NCBI GenBank assembly: GCA_018269005.1 | Contig: JAFDVK010000012.1 | Location: 372,001-436,000 of the forward strand | Origin: Acidobacteriota bacterium | GTDB taxonomy: Bacteria > Acidobacteriota > Blastocatellia > Pyrinomonadales > Pyrinomonadaceae | Reading direction: 5' to 3' | DNA length: 64,000 nucleotides | In this document: positions 29,013-37,434 of the stretch, in pieces | Layout: each line of letters opens with the position of its first letter | Position numbering within the stretch: the stretch's first letter is position 1 | Program-made: the position numbers and the translations under genes | Notes under the pieces: generated by a model | The model's input: the letters and a program-made list of their open reading frames with translations, nothing else | The model's database searches: none | Told to the model about the DNA's origin: nothing

Positions 29013-30586
29013 TCAGCGGTGTTTTCAGCGAGAGTGCTCTTCTCCGCAACAGAGGGCCGTGCGGCGGCAACGCCAAAGGCCATTATCAGAAAGAAGACCA
29101 TCGCTACCTCGCTGTCGCCAAGATTCCAGTGGACAAGCCCGCTTGTCGTGAACCCGACGAGCGCGCCGGAAGCGCCAAGCAGTACGCCGAAGCGATGAGC
29201 GTCTTTGCCGCGAGCGTCGCGCAGTCCACGCAAAAAGATCCGAGCTAGGCAGAACAGCACGCACAGCCACAATATGAGCTCAGGAAAGCCGCGTTCGACG
29301 GCGAGCTGCACCGGCGTCGAATGGAAATGCCCCATCGGCTGCCAGCCTTTGTCGAACATTCCCCATTCCTGCCAATGCTTTTGGAACGAGTTCATCCCGA
29401 CGCCGACCAGAAGATGCCTCGGTGACTCCATCAGCAAGCGATAGCCATCGCGCCACATCATCTCGCGGTATTTTGTCGAATCGTCCTTTGAGTCAAAGAA
29501 GCCGACATCGCGCGACTCGTGCAGGAACAAGAGCCCGCCGAAAACGACCGGAATCGCGACGACGAACGCGGCGATCAGAAGTTTTTTCTTTGCCGACAAC
29601 AGAACGATCACGAGTGCCGCGACCATAAAGCCAAGCTGCGATGCCCGCGTTACCGTAAAGAGCAAGGCGAGGCAGGCGAGCGCAAGTGTGGCGGCAAGGA
29701 AAGGCGTTGATGAGAAAAGGCGTCCGAACCGCGCGAATGTAGATCGCCGAACCGTCTGCTCTTCTTCGCGGCGACGGCCGATATTCGCGACGATCAGGCC
29801 GAAGATCAAAGCCGCAACGAGCTGAAGCATTTCGGCATAAGTTGCGTAATGGTTATAGAAACCTTGCGACCGCCAGTTATGACTCTTTTCCCAGCTTGTG
29901 AAACCAAGCTGCTGCTCGGCTGATGCGCCGGGCAGAAGATCCGCGCTATCGACCGTTACCGTAAATTCAAAATCCGGCCGGTAAAACAACACGCGGACGC
30001 TTGAATGCTGCCGGAGTGCGTCAAGAAGATCTTGCGGCGTGTGCAGCTTCTTGCCGTCGGCACGAAGAAGCGTGTCGCCGTCGTAGAGCAAAGCCTTTGC
30101 AAGCGGCCCGTCAGGCGCAAGCCCTTGCACCTCGACACCGCGGCCGAGATAGCGTTCGACGGGCGTCCAAACGAGATTCACCGAACACGAGACGACCATC
30201 AGCACCGCGAAAAAATATGCCGCACGAACATTCCGCAGATTCCAGATAGCGAAATAGAAGACCAAAAATAGCGCGACGCCGCGCAGTTGATCGAGCGAGA
30301 TCGCGGGTTCGTAAGAGAAGATGCCGCTGATCACCGACCAGCCGAAATACGAAAAGAACGCGACATCTAGCAGGCGAATTTTCGGCCGCTGTTTTGCCAC
30401 CACAAAACGCGCGACCGTCGCGAGCGTTCCGCAGCCCCAGGCGATCTGCGTTGCGGCGATCGAATGCGGTGCCGCAGCAACCATCAACGCGAGAAACACG
30501 AATGCGGTTCGGCCAAGCCACAATGACGATCCGCTTTCCGTATCGAGTCCGGCAAGGCGGTCAAATTTCGCGATAAAGGACGACAT
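29009..30586 (-). CDS. O-antigen ligase/polymerase family protein with PDZ-like insert
   Basis: The ATG at 30586 gives 525 residues with about 10-12 hydrophobic segments. A Wzy_C/WaaL region is seen in the second half, with the family-type loop WRDGYRLLMESPRHLLVGVG and GHFHSTPVQLAVERG. Between the early helices, at about residues 150-216, a soluble stretch reads like a PDZ domain: VQGLAPDGPLAKALLYDGDT, LRADGKKLHTPQDLLDALR, then FEFTVTVD. The family joins or polymerises surface glycans on the periplasmic face. It is third in a run after cdaA and cdaR, 11 bases from cdaR. Confidence 0.85.
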   Translation of the reverse strand: MSSFIAKFDRLAGLDTESGSSLWLGRTAFVFLALMVAAAPHSIAATQIAWGCGTLATVARFVVAKQRPKIRLLDVAFFSYFGWSVISGIFSYEPAISLDQLRGVALFLVFYFAIWNLRNVRAAYFFAVLMVVSCSVNLVWTPVERYLGRGVEVQGLAPDGPLAKALLYDGDTLLRADGKKLHTPQDLLDALRQHSSVRVLFYRPDFEFTVTVDSADLLPGASAEQQLGFTSWEKSHNWRSQGFYNHYATYAEMLQLVAALIFGLIVANIGRRREEEQTVRRSTFARFGRLFSSTPFLAATLALACLALLFTVTRASQLGFMVAALVIVLLSAKKKLLIAAFVVAIPVVFGGLLFLHESRDVGFFDSKDDSTKYREMMWRDGYRLLMESPRHLLVGVGMNSFQKHWQEWGMFDKGWQPMGHFHSTPVQLAVERGFPELILWLCVLFCLARIFLRGLRDARGKDAHRFGVLLGASGALVGFTTSGLVHWNLGDSEVAMVFFLIMAFGVAAARPSVAEKSTLAENTAD

Positions 30587-30597
30587 CGGCAAGGGAT

Positions 30598-31491
30598 CTA
30601 GAGAACTTTTGCGGATTTCACGACGACGGAATTCACCATTTCGGCGGGCAGAGTCACCTGAGGTGTGTCATCAGCTTCGAACGTGATCTTGAAATCTTCG
30701 GGCTTGCGTTTTTGCAGCAAGCTCGTCGGGCCGTAGAGCGTAATGCGTACGCTCTTGCCGTGAGTCGTCGGAACAACGAACGTCTTTTCGATACGCTTTT
30801 CGCCGACACGAAACGTAACGGTGACATCCCCGCGTTGGATCGTCGCTTTTGAGTCGGTAACGGCAAGCGGCTGGATGAGGGTGAAATCACCGGTCCGCCC
30901 TTTCAGATCGACCTTCTCGGTCGAGATCGCCTCGAGTTTATCCAAAACGCTCTCCGGGCCGCGAACCATTATTCGTGATGGTGTCGCGGTGCGTGAATAT
31001 ACTTCGAGATTCGATGCGAGGTCGCCGGTCGTTTCGATCTTGACCGGAACTTCCTTTTCCTCGACGCGTTCGAGCTTGACCTGCACGCGGTTCGGCCAGA
31101 TGTCGTCGATCTTTACACCCGCCGGCAGCGGGACAAAGACGTTTGCCGGTGTGAGTGTGACCGTACGCTCGCCCGGCTCGAGGCCGCTAAGATCGACCGA
31201 CGCAGCCAGCGAATCGATCTGGTTGATCTTTCGTGCGTCGCCGCTCAAGACGAGATCGATCGTGTTGATCTCCGAATCCGTGATCGTGTTGTCAGAACTT
31301 CGCATCGACAGACGCACATTGCTGAACCTTGCCGTCATCGGCTTGCTCAAGCCGGTGACGGCGAACCACAATGCAAGCGTGATCGCGAGGGCGAGCAGCT
31401 TCAGATGCCAGTCCTCGACGAAGAGCTTTCGCAAGATCTTTTTCGCGAAGGCTACCGACGGATCGGGTTTTCGTTTCGTGTCGGTCTCCAT
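30598..31491 (-). CDS. cdaR: YbbR-domain protein, CdaA regulator-like
   Basis: The 297-residue protein has one N-terminal membrane helix (LKLLALAITLALWFAVTG, about residues 29-46) and then repeated YbbR domains of about 80 residues, seen as SVDLSGLEPGERTVTL and VKIETTGDL type strands. In Firmicutes CdaR binds diadenylate cyclase CdaA at the membrane and tunes it. Here it starts two bases after the cdaA stop, in the same order as in Bacillus (cdaA-cdaR); glmM, which often follows, is replaced by an O-antigen ligase gene. Confidence 0.9.
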   Translation of the reverse strand: METDTKRKPDPSVAFAKKILRKLFVEDWHLKLLALAITLALWFAVTGLSKPMTARFSNVRLSMRSSDNTITDSEINTIDLVLSGDARKINQIDSLAASVDLSGLEPGERTVTLTPANVFVPLPAGVKIDDIWPNRVQVKLERVEEKEVPVKIETTGDLASNLEVYSRTATPSRIMVRGPESVLDKLEAISTEKVDLKGRTGDFTLIQPLAVTDSKATIQRGDVTVTFRVGEKRIEKTFVVPTTHGKSVRITLYGPTSLLQKRKPEDFKITFEADDTPQVTLPAEMVNSVVVKSAKVL

Positions 31492-31493
31492 TG

Positions 31494-32324
31494 CTATCCT
31501 ACGGTCGCGTCCGTATCGGTCTCTGAGAGCGTTACGGTCTCGCGGCGAGGTTCAGGTATCGGAATGTCCATCGCCTCGAACAAAAGTTTCTTCATCTGCT
31601 TCGGATCGAGATTCCGAAGGATCTTGCCCGATTCGACGTATGTGATCAGGCCGGTCTCTTCCGAAACAACGAGCGAGATCGCGTCCGAGCCCTCAGTAAT
31701 TCCGATCGCCGCTCGATGGCGAGTTCCAAGCTCACGCGAGATCTCGGGGTTCTTTGTAAGCGGCAGAAAAACGGCCGCGGCCGCTATTCGCTCGTGCTGT
31801 ATGACGACGGCCCCGTCGTGCAGCGGCGTCGTCGGGTTGAAGATCGAGACCAGAAGGTCATAGCTCACTCTCGCGTCAAGCTGAAGGCCGGCATCGACGA
31901 AATTCCGCAGCCCGACGTTCCTTTCGATCACGATCAAGGCTCCGGTCTTTTCGCTCGCAAGTGTTGTGAGGGCAAGGATTATCTCGTCATAAACGCTGCC
32001 GCCGAACTGTCCGCGTTGCTTCTTGAGCGGCAGCCGCAGACGGCTTGCGAAATACATCAGTGCTTGGCGAATCTCGGATTGGAAAAGGACGATGATCGCA
32101 AACCCGATATAGACGACCGCGTACCGCAGCACGAACTCAAGCGTGAAAAGATCTTGATCGACCGCGACCCAGTAAAGGATCGCAAGGAAAACAAGGCCGA
32201 TGACGGTCGGGACAGCACGCGTGCCGCGAAGGAGTTTGATGACGACATAGACAATGGCAAAAACGAGCGCAATATCAACGAGATTGCGCAGGGTTGCTAT
32301 TGTCAAAATATCGCGAAACTGCAT
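31494..32324 (-). CDS. cdaA: Diadenylate cyclase CdaA
   Basis: The 276-residue protein has three membrane helices (about residues 5-75) and a DisA_N domain with the catalytic motifs LHDGAVVIQ (about 193-201) and GTRHRAAIG (about 224-232). It makes cyclic di-AMP from two ATP, a signal for osmotic and wall homeostasis. Length and order agree with the family. It heads the cdaA-cdaR-ligase run. Confidence 0.95.
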   Translation of the reverse strand: MQFRDILTIATLRNLVDIALVFAIVYVVIKLLRGTRAVPTVIGLVFLAILYWVAVDQDLFTLEFVLRYAVVYIGFAIIVLFQSEIRQALMYFASRLRLPLKKQRGQFGGSVYDEIILALTTLASEKTGALIVIERNVGLRNFVDAGLQLDARVSYDLLVSIFNPTTPLHDGAVVIQHERIAAAAVFLPLTKNPEISRELGTRHRAAIGITEGSDAISLVVSEETGLITYVESGKILRNLDPKQMKKLLFEAMDIPIPEPRRETVTLSETDTDATVG

Positions 32325-32393
32325 TGAAAATGGGCTATAGCACCGGACAGACCCGAACCGTAAAATGCCCTTAGAATATCATACAAGCGGAAG

Positions 32394-32585
32394 TTGGTGA
32401 GTTACCGAAGTTACGGAGTTGCCGGAGTTATAAAGTTTCTAGAAAATGCAAAGTTCGTGAAAGAGGCTCTGACCTATTACTTTCCCCTTAGCCCTTATGA
32501 CTTATTTCGGAACCAACAGCCATCTCGCGAATGTGTAAATGCAAGAACCGAGGCCGCTATCGCTCCCGGTTCTGACTCGGCGTCT
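32394..32585. repeat. Dispersed repeats upstream of cdaA
   Basis: At 32397-32432 a GAGTTACCGAAGTTACGGAG / TTGCCGGAGTTA run has a 9-10 base period and matches sequence near the RAYT (723-770, 1018-1040). At 32463-32580 the blocks GAGGCTCTGACCT, ACTTATTTCGGAAC and GGTTCTGAC repeat the order seen at 10615-10775. No gene is seen. Confidence 0.5.
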
Positions 32586-32605
32586 GTCGTGAAAATTCGA
32601 TCCTT

Positions 32606-33475
32606 TTAGAGTTCGAGTGACCTAAGATACTTTCTGAAATCGTCGCCGAGGTCGTCACGCTTTAGGGCGTATTCGACCGTTGCGATGAGGAAGCCAAGCT
32701 TGTCGCCCGCATCGTGTCGCGTTCCTTCAAGGCGGACCGCGTAGAACGGACGCTTTTCGAGCAATCGCACCATTGCGTCGGTGATCTGGATCTCGCCGCC
32801 CGCCCCCGGCTTGGTCTGCTCGATCGCCTCAAATATATCCGGCGTGAAGATATATCGACCGACGATCGCAAGGTCGCTCGGTGCATCTTCAAACGCGGGT
32901 TTTTCGACCATGCCTTTGATGCGAAAGACGCCGGGTTCGACCTCGTCGGCGTCGATCACGCCGAAGCGCGAAATGGCCTCGCCCTCGACCTGCATCGTCG
33001 CTATCACAGGCGCGTCGAACTTCTCGTACACGTCGATCATCTGCGCCAGGGCCGGACGCTCTGCGTCGATAACGTCGTCGGCAAGCAATGCGGCGAAAGG
33101 TTCGTCGCCCACGAAATCCTTCGCCTGGTAGATCGCATGGCCTAGGCCCAACGCCTGTTTTTGCCGCGTGTAGCTGATGCGGGCAATGTCCGAGATCGCA
33201 CGTACCTGATCAAAAAGATCGTCCTTGTTCTTATCCTTTAGGAGTTCTTCGAGTTCGAACGAGATGTCGAAATGGTTCTCGATGGCCGTCTTGTCGCGGC
33301 CCGTGATTATCAGAAGTGATTCGACGCCCGCGGCGACCGCTTCCTCGACCGAATATTGGATAAGCGGCTTATCGACAAGCGGCAGCATCTCCTTCGGCGA
33401 GGCTTTTGTCGCCGGTAAGAATCTTGTGCCGAGGCCCGCGGCCGGAAAAACGGCCTTTCGAATTTTGTTTGCCAT
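32606..33475 (-). CDS. galU: UTP-glucose-1-phosphate uridylyltransferase
   Basis: The ATG at 33475 gives 289 residues, the family length; an upstream in-frame start at 33508 is less likely. The N-terminus MANKIRKAVFPAAGLGTRF continues with LPATKASPKEMLPLVDKPL, the nucleotide-binding signature of GalU. Other motifs are ALGLGHAIYQAK and LADDVI. It makes UDP-glucose, the substrate of GalE in this window and of many glycan pathways. Confidence 0.95.
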   Translation of the reverse strand: MANKIRKAVFPAAGLGTRFLPATKASPKEMLPLVDKPLIQYSVEEAVAAGVESLLIITGRDKTAIENHFDISFELEELLKDKNKDDLFDQVRAISDIARISYTRQKQALGLGHAIYQAKDFVGDEPFAALLADDVIDAERPALAQMIDVYEKFDAPVIATMQVEGEAISRFGVIDADEVEPGVFRIKGMVEKPAFEDAPSDLAIVGRYIFTPDIFEAIEQTKPGAGGEIQITDAMVRLLEKRPFYAVRLEGTRHDAGDKLGFLIATVEYALKRDDLGDDFRKYLRSLEL

Positions 33476-33525
33476 AACCACTTCTGCTAAGTTTCGAGAA
33501 ACGAACAATCGATTTTAGGAGAATT

Positions 33526-33978
33526 ATGGCCGACAAACAAACATTCGAGGCCGTGCTCGAAAAACATCCCAAAATGGATGCCGCGGGAATAACGATCCCG
33601 TTCGATGTCGAAGAGGTGTTCGGCAAACGCCGTGTGCCGGTCGTTATCGAAATAAACGGTGAGCAATATCGCACCACGATCGCCCATATGGGCGGTCGAT
33701 ACTTGATAGGTACGCCAAAAGAGTACCGGATGCGAGCGGGGATCGTGCCGGGTGAGCTCATTGTAATTACATTGTGGCAGGATCTTGAGAAAAGAACGGT
33801 CGAAATACCGAAGGACCTCGCAAAAGCCATCAAAACGATTCCCGGCGGCCTCAAAACTTGGGAGAAACTCTCCTACACCACCCAAAAAGAACACGCGCGA
33901 TCGGTCGAGTCCGCCAAGCAGCCCGAAACCCGCATCCGCCGCATCCAGAAGATCGTCGATTCGATGACGCGATCGTAG
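33526..33978 (+). CDS. DUF1905/YdeI (OmdA)-like protein
   Basis: The 150-residue protein has an N-terminal DUF1905 beta-barrel (FEAVLEKHPKMDAAGITIP, then VEEVFGKRRVPVVIEINGE, residues about 6-42) followed by the helical YdeI/OmdA tail (TWEKLSYTTQKEHARSVESA). Homologues are small cytoplasmic proteins; some are called bacteriocin-protection proteins, with little direct evidence. It is divergent from galU, 50 bases between starts, so they may share a promoter region. Confidence 0.85.
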   Translation: MADKQTFEAVLEKHPKMDAAGITIPFDVEEVFGKRRVPVVIEINGEQYRTTIAHMGGRYLIGTPKEYRMRAGIVPGELIVITLWQDLEKRTVEIPKDLAKAIKTIPGGLKTWEKLSYTTQKEHARSVESAKQPETRIRRIQKIVDSMTRS

Positions 33979-34037
33979 CCCCGTGCCCGAAGCACGTGGC
34001 TATGCGACATCGTCCACCCACTCAGACGGTTTCGTCT

Positions 34038-34115
34038 GTGCAAATCGTGCAAATCGTGCAAATCGTGCACTTTGATACATTTTGTGCGGTTTGATACGTT
34101 TTGTGCGGTTTGTGC
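34038..34115. repeat. GTGCAAATC tandem units and TTTTGTGCGGTTTG units
   Basis: GTGCAAATC occurs three times head to tail (34038-34064) and ends GTGCAC. Then TTTTGTGCGGTTTG occurs twice (34079-34092, 34099-34112). The second motif matches the spacer before recF at 11497-11563. Confidence 0.7.
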
Positions 34116-34185
34116 TTCAACGAGGCGCGTCAGTTCGCTATGATGTCAACACGGTCGAGCCGGCCGTTCGGTCTTTGACAAAGGT

Positions 34186-34252
34186 GTTCGTGGTTCGTTG
34201 TTCATTGTTCGTTGTTCATTGGCCATCGGTCATCGGTCATCGGTCATCGGTC
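34186..34252. repeat. GTTCGTTGTTCATT and GGTCATC tandem runs
   Basis: GTTCGTTGTTCATT-type 14-mers occur about twice (34194-34220), followed by CGGTCAT in near-perfect heptamer repeats (34225-34252). Confidence 0.7.
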
Positions 34253-34303
34253 TTTGGGCATAGCCCAGAAGATCTTCTCAGTCTTGTCGGCGGCAATGCT
34301 TTA

Positions 34304-34364
34304 GTCCCCGTAGGGGACGTAAGAATATAGCCCAGGGTAAGGCCGTCGCGGCCGCAACCCTGGG
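34304..34364. repeat. Paired GC hairpins, structured intergenic element
   Basis: GTCCCC-GTA-GGGGAC (34304-34318) is followed by a larger hairpin, CCCAGGGT (34331-34338) with ACCCTGGG (34357-34364), which has an inner GGCC...GGCC stem. Both are perfect. This looks like a mobile palindromic repeat or a structured RNA. Confidence 0.6.
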
Positions 34365-34407
34365 TTACCGTGCCCAAACCACATCGGAGCGTGCGGAGCA
34401 CGCGACA

Positions 34408-34624
34408 GGGATTTGTCGCCGGCCAAGCCGCCTCTAGGAGAACTGAAACGGAGAATTGAGAATGGAAAATGCGGGTTGAATTTTTTTTCGCGAAATTGTG
34501 GGGCAAATCGCGTAAGCGATTGATAACACGTCACTTATTTGTCCCAAGAGCTGTCCCAGAGTTGTCCCACGAGCGTCTTGGCCGGGACAAAAGATGGCCA
34601 TTGTCGGCGGCAAGCCGCCTCCAA
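34408..34624. repeat. Pair of GCCGCCTC..AGG direct repeats
   Basis: TTGTCGCCGGCCAAGCCGCC followed by TCTAGG (from 34409) and TTGTCGGCGGCAAGCCGCCT followed by CCAAGG (from 34598) are two diverged direct copies, the second with a perfect GGCGGC/GCCGCC stem. Confidence 0.5.
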
Positions 34625-34679
34625 GGTTGGTTTTGGGGCACGTTGCGTTCGGCGGGGTGTTCGGCGAAACTAATTGTTT

Positions 34680-36395
34680 ATGACTGTTAGAGTGAGATTC
34701 GCCCCGTCGCCGACGGGTTATCTGCATATCGGTTCGGCAAGAACCGCCCTTTTCAACTACCTTTACGCGCGGCACACGGGCGGCAGATTCCTTTTAAGGA
34801 TCGAGGACACGGATCTTGCACGCTCGACCGAAGAATCGACGCGTTCGATCCTCGATGGCTTGAAATGGCTCGGTTTTGCGCCCGACGAAGAGATCGTCTT
34901 TCAGTCGAACAACGCCGACAAACATCGCGAGGCAGCGCGTCGCTTGCTTGCGGAAGGCAAGGCGTATCGCGACTTTACGCCGAAGGCCGAACCAACGGAT
35001 GGAGACGTCAAAGAAGCGATAAAGGAGCGCGCGCGTCAGCAGGGCGCAGATAAGAATTTCCGCGATAATCCGTATCGCGAACTTTCGGGCGAAGAGTCTG
35101 AAGCGCGTGCTGCGGCAGGCGAGCCATTCGCGATCCGCCTGAAAGTCCCCGACGTCAGAACCGGGAGCGATAGCGACTGGGCTTCGCCTACTGGAAAGAC
35201 CAGCTTTGAAGATCAGGTTTACGGCCTGCAGGAACGCGACTACGCCGAGACCGAGGACCTAGTTCTTCTGCGTTCGGACGGCCATCCGCTCTACAATCTC
35301 GCTGTTGTTTGCGACGACATCGAGATGCAGATCACGGATGTCATCCGCGGGCAGGATCACCTTACGAATACCCACAAACAGCTGCTCATCTATAAGGCTC
35401 TTGGCGTCGAACCACCGCGTTTTGCCCACTTGCCGCTGATAATGGCGCCGAACAAGGGCAAGCTCTCGAAGCGCAAGCACGGCGAGGTCGTTTCGATGAC
35501 AACGTATCGCGACGCGGGTTTTGTTGCCGCCGCGTTTCGCAACTTTCTAGCTTTACTTGGCTGGTCTGCGAGCGAGGAGAAAGAGATCTATTCACTCGAC
35601 GAACTGACAAAGAAATTTTCGCTCGAGGGAATTCATCGCTCGAACGCCGTTTTCAACTTTCACGAGGGCGACCCGAAACGCTGGACCGACGATAAGGCCA
35701 TCTGGATGAATGCCGAATACATCCGCACGATGCCTTTGAGCGAACTCCTGCCGCTCGTGAAGACGGAGCTCAAGGCGAATAAGCTCTGGCGAGAGGAATA
35801 CGAGCCGGACGGGCGCGCACTTGTGACGTCGATCTCTTCGACCAGCGCACAGGCCTTCGAGTCAGCGACCGAGATCAGCGACCGGCCCGAATCGATCGCC
35901 ATCGACCGGCCGCGTCACGGCTCGCATGATTGGTTCGTGCAGACGGTCGATCTGATTCGCACAAGATTCTTCACGCTCAAAGATTTTTCGACGCAAGGCC
36001 GCGCGTATTTTAGCGAGGATTTTGATTTCGATCCGGCGGCTGTCGCCAAGAACCTTGCGAAATTCCCTGAGCTGCAGGAATGGCTGCCGGAGCTTGCCGC
36101 CCGTTTCGAGGCGGAATTGGGTGAACTCGGCGTAGCTGGCGGCGAAGATCTTTCTGCGGACAGGCTGCCGCTCACCGACGCGTGCTGCTCCGACCGGTTC
36201 TTCGAGTCCAATATCGAGACGGTCGTAAAGGCGTTCACGGAAGAAAAGGGCACCAAACTCGGCGTAATTATGAACGGTGCACGAACGCTCCTCACCGGCG
36301 TCGCGGTCGGGCCATCTATGCTCTCGGTCTTCGAGACCATCGGCCTCGAACGCACGCTGATGCGCCTCCGCAGCAAGGTCGCGTGGAATGAATAA
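34680..36395 (+). CDS. gltX: Glutamyl-tRNA synthetase
   Basis: The ATG at 34680 gives 571 residues; a TTG two codons upstream is possible. The class I HIGH motif is seen in PSPTGYLHIGSARTALF (HIGS at 16-19) and the KMSKS motif as GKLSKRKHGEV. It charges tRNA-Glu (and perhaps tRNA-Gln when GatCAB is present). It is longer than the usual 470-500 residues because of extended segments in the C-terminal half, around the stretch with DRPRHGSHDWFVQTVDLI. The start follows a repeat-rich spacer with no clear ribosome site. Confidence 0.96.
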   Translation: MTVRVRFAPSPTGYLHIGSARTALFNYLYARHTGGRFLLRIEDTDLARSTEESTRSILDGLKWLGFAPDEEIVFQSNNADKHREAARRLLAEGKAYRDFTPKAEPTDGDVKEAIKERARQQGADKNFRDNPYRELSGEESEARAAAGEPFAIRLKVPDVRTGSDSDWASPTGKTSFEDQVYGLQERDYAETEDLVLLRSDGHPLYNLAVVCDDIEMQITDVIRGQDHLTNTHKQLLIYKALGVEPPRFAHLPLIMAPNKGKLSKRKHGEVVSMTTYRDAGFVAAAFRNFLALLGWSASEEKEIYSLDELTKKFSLEGIHRSNAVFNFHEGDPKRWTDDKAIWMNAEYIRTMPLSELLPLVKTELKANKLWREEYEPDGRALVTSISSTSAQAFESATEISDRPESIAIDRPRHGSHDWFVQTVDLIRTRFFTLKDFSTQGRAYFSEDFDFDPAAVAKNLAKFPELQEWLPELAARFEAELGELGVAGGEDLSADRLPLTDACCSDRFFESNIETVVKAFTEEKGTKLGVIMNGARTLLTGVAVGPSMLSVFETIGLERTLMRLRSKVAWNE

Positions 36396-36413
36396 TGACA
36401 GGTTCCAAAATTA

Positions 36414-37382
36414 CTAAAGACTGCCGTGGGTCAAGGTCAACAACTGTTGTGTTGTCATATTCGTGAAACCCTGAGAAACCTTGTCGGTCTCGGTCGGGAG
36501 TTGGAAAGTGCCGACAGATCGCTTGAATGTCGTGCACACATTTTGGAGGGCGACACGCACTTTGTCGAGATCGGCCTTGTCGGCGGTTTGCTTTCCCTCG
36601 AAAAGGATGTTCGGACTTCGGCTGCGTTGATAGACGTCGATCTGAGCGTAGATAAGGCTTGCGAGGAACAGGCGTGCCGAACCGCGGGCGAGGCCGTCAA
36701 GATCGATCTCATTAAAGAACTTTCCATTCCGCTTGTCCTTCCAAGCGGCGTCCACCTTACCGCCCTCGGGCGTGTAGCCCTTAAAGAAAATATTCGGCTT
36801 GCTTCCGGGAACTGAATTGAGAAAATCGGATGCATGAACGATCCCGTCCTCGAGGCACATCAAGGCAGCGACAGGGTCGAGCGGTGGACGGTCAGGCTGT
36901 GGGCCATAGGCCGCGTGGCCGACAGGCGTGTCGAACGTCGTATAGTCATTTTGCGATAGATGATCGTCCGTTTCGTGGTGCCGGTGCGCCCAAGTGTCCT
37001 GCTGGTAATGAAAGAAGATCCCTAGCCGGATAAGACGATTGCGCGGGTCCTTTTCATCCATCGCCGCCTGAAAGAGGGCATTGCGGCGTGCGACGATGCC
37101 GATCGCGTGCATTTCACCATTCTTATCCAGGGCATGCCAGAGCCATTCTTCCGTTATCTGAGGTCGCGGGCCGTCATGCGCGTTTGTCTCATCGGAATCG
37201 TCCATTCCCTGATCGACGGCCGCGACGATCAATGCGTCTTTGTCGGCGAAACCGGCAGAGCGGCAAATGACGTAGGTCATCAGAAAATGCGTGTCCTCTT
37301 CGTACGAGAAAGCTTGCGTACCGAGAAGAAGAATCGTCGCTAGAACGCAGAATAATCGAATCGGAGTGGTTGTTCGAGACAT
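36414..37382 (-). CDS. Exported DUF6765-type protein, phospholipase C/S1-P1 nuclease-like fold
   Basis: The 322-residue protein has a signal peptide (MSRTTTPIRLFCVLATILLL, cleavage after about residue 26) and then conserved His/Asp clusters: YEEDTHFLMTYV, HYQQDTWAHRHHE and an Asp-rich start of each helix. The pattern is that of zinc-dependent phospholipase C-like helical proteins and the DUF6765 family. Substrate unknown. It is convergent with gltX, 18 bases between the ends. Confidence 0.75.
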   Translation of the reverse strand: MSRTTTPIRLFCVLATILLLGTQAFSYEEDTHFLMTYVICRSAGFADKDALIVAAVDQGMDDSDETNAHDGPRPQITEEWLWHALDKNGEMHAIGIVARRNALFQAAMDEKDPRNRLIRLGIFFHYQQDTWAHRHHETDDHLSQNDYTTFDTPVGHAAYGPQPDRPPLDPVAALMCLEDGIVHASDFLNSVPGSKPNIFFKGYTPEGGKVDAAWKDKRNGKFFNEIDLDGLARGSARLFLASLIYAQIDVYQRSRSPNILFEGKQTADKADLDKVRVALQNVCTTFKRSVGTFQLPTETDKVSQGFTNMTTQQLLTLTHGSL

Positions 37383-37434
37383 AAGTATTACTCTCAGTTC
37401 TACACTTATAACACGATAGTGAACACAAGAATTT

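Larger units (their letters stand above)
33979..34679. other. 700-base repeat-rich spacer before gltX
   Basis: No gene is seen. The spacer holds at least four repeat kinds, listed separately: 9-base GTGCAAATC units, GTTCATT/GGTCATC runs, two GC hairpins, and a pair of GCAAGCCGCCTC strings. A run of eight T at 34481-34488 follows AT-rich sequence. Confidence 0.6.

Noticed and set aside
34038..34070. CRISPR-like array of GTGCAAATC units
   Set aside because: The unit is 9 bases, head to tail, without spacers, and no cas gene is present.
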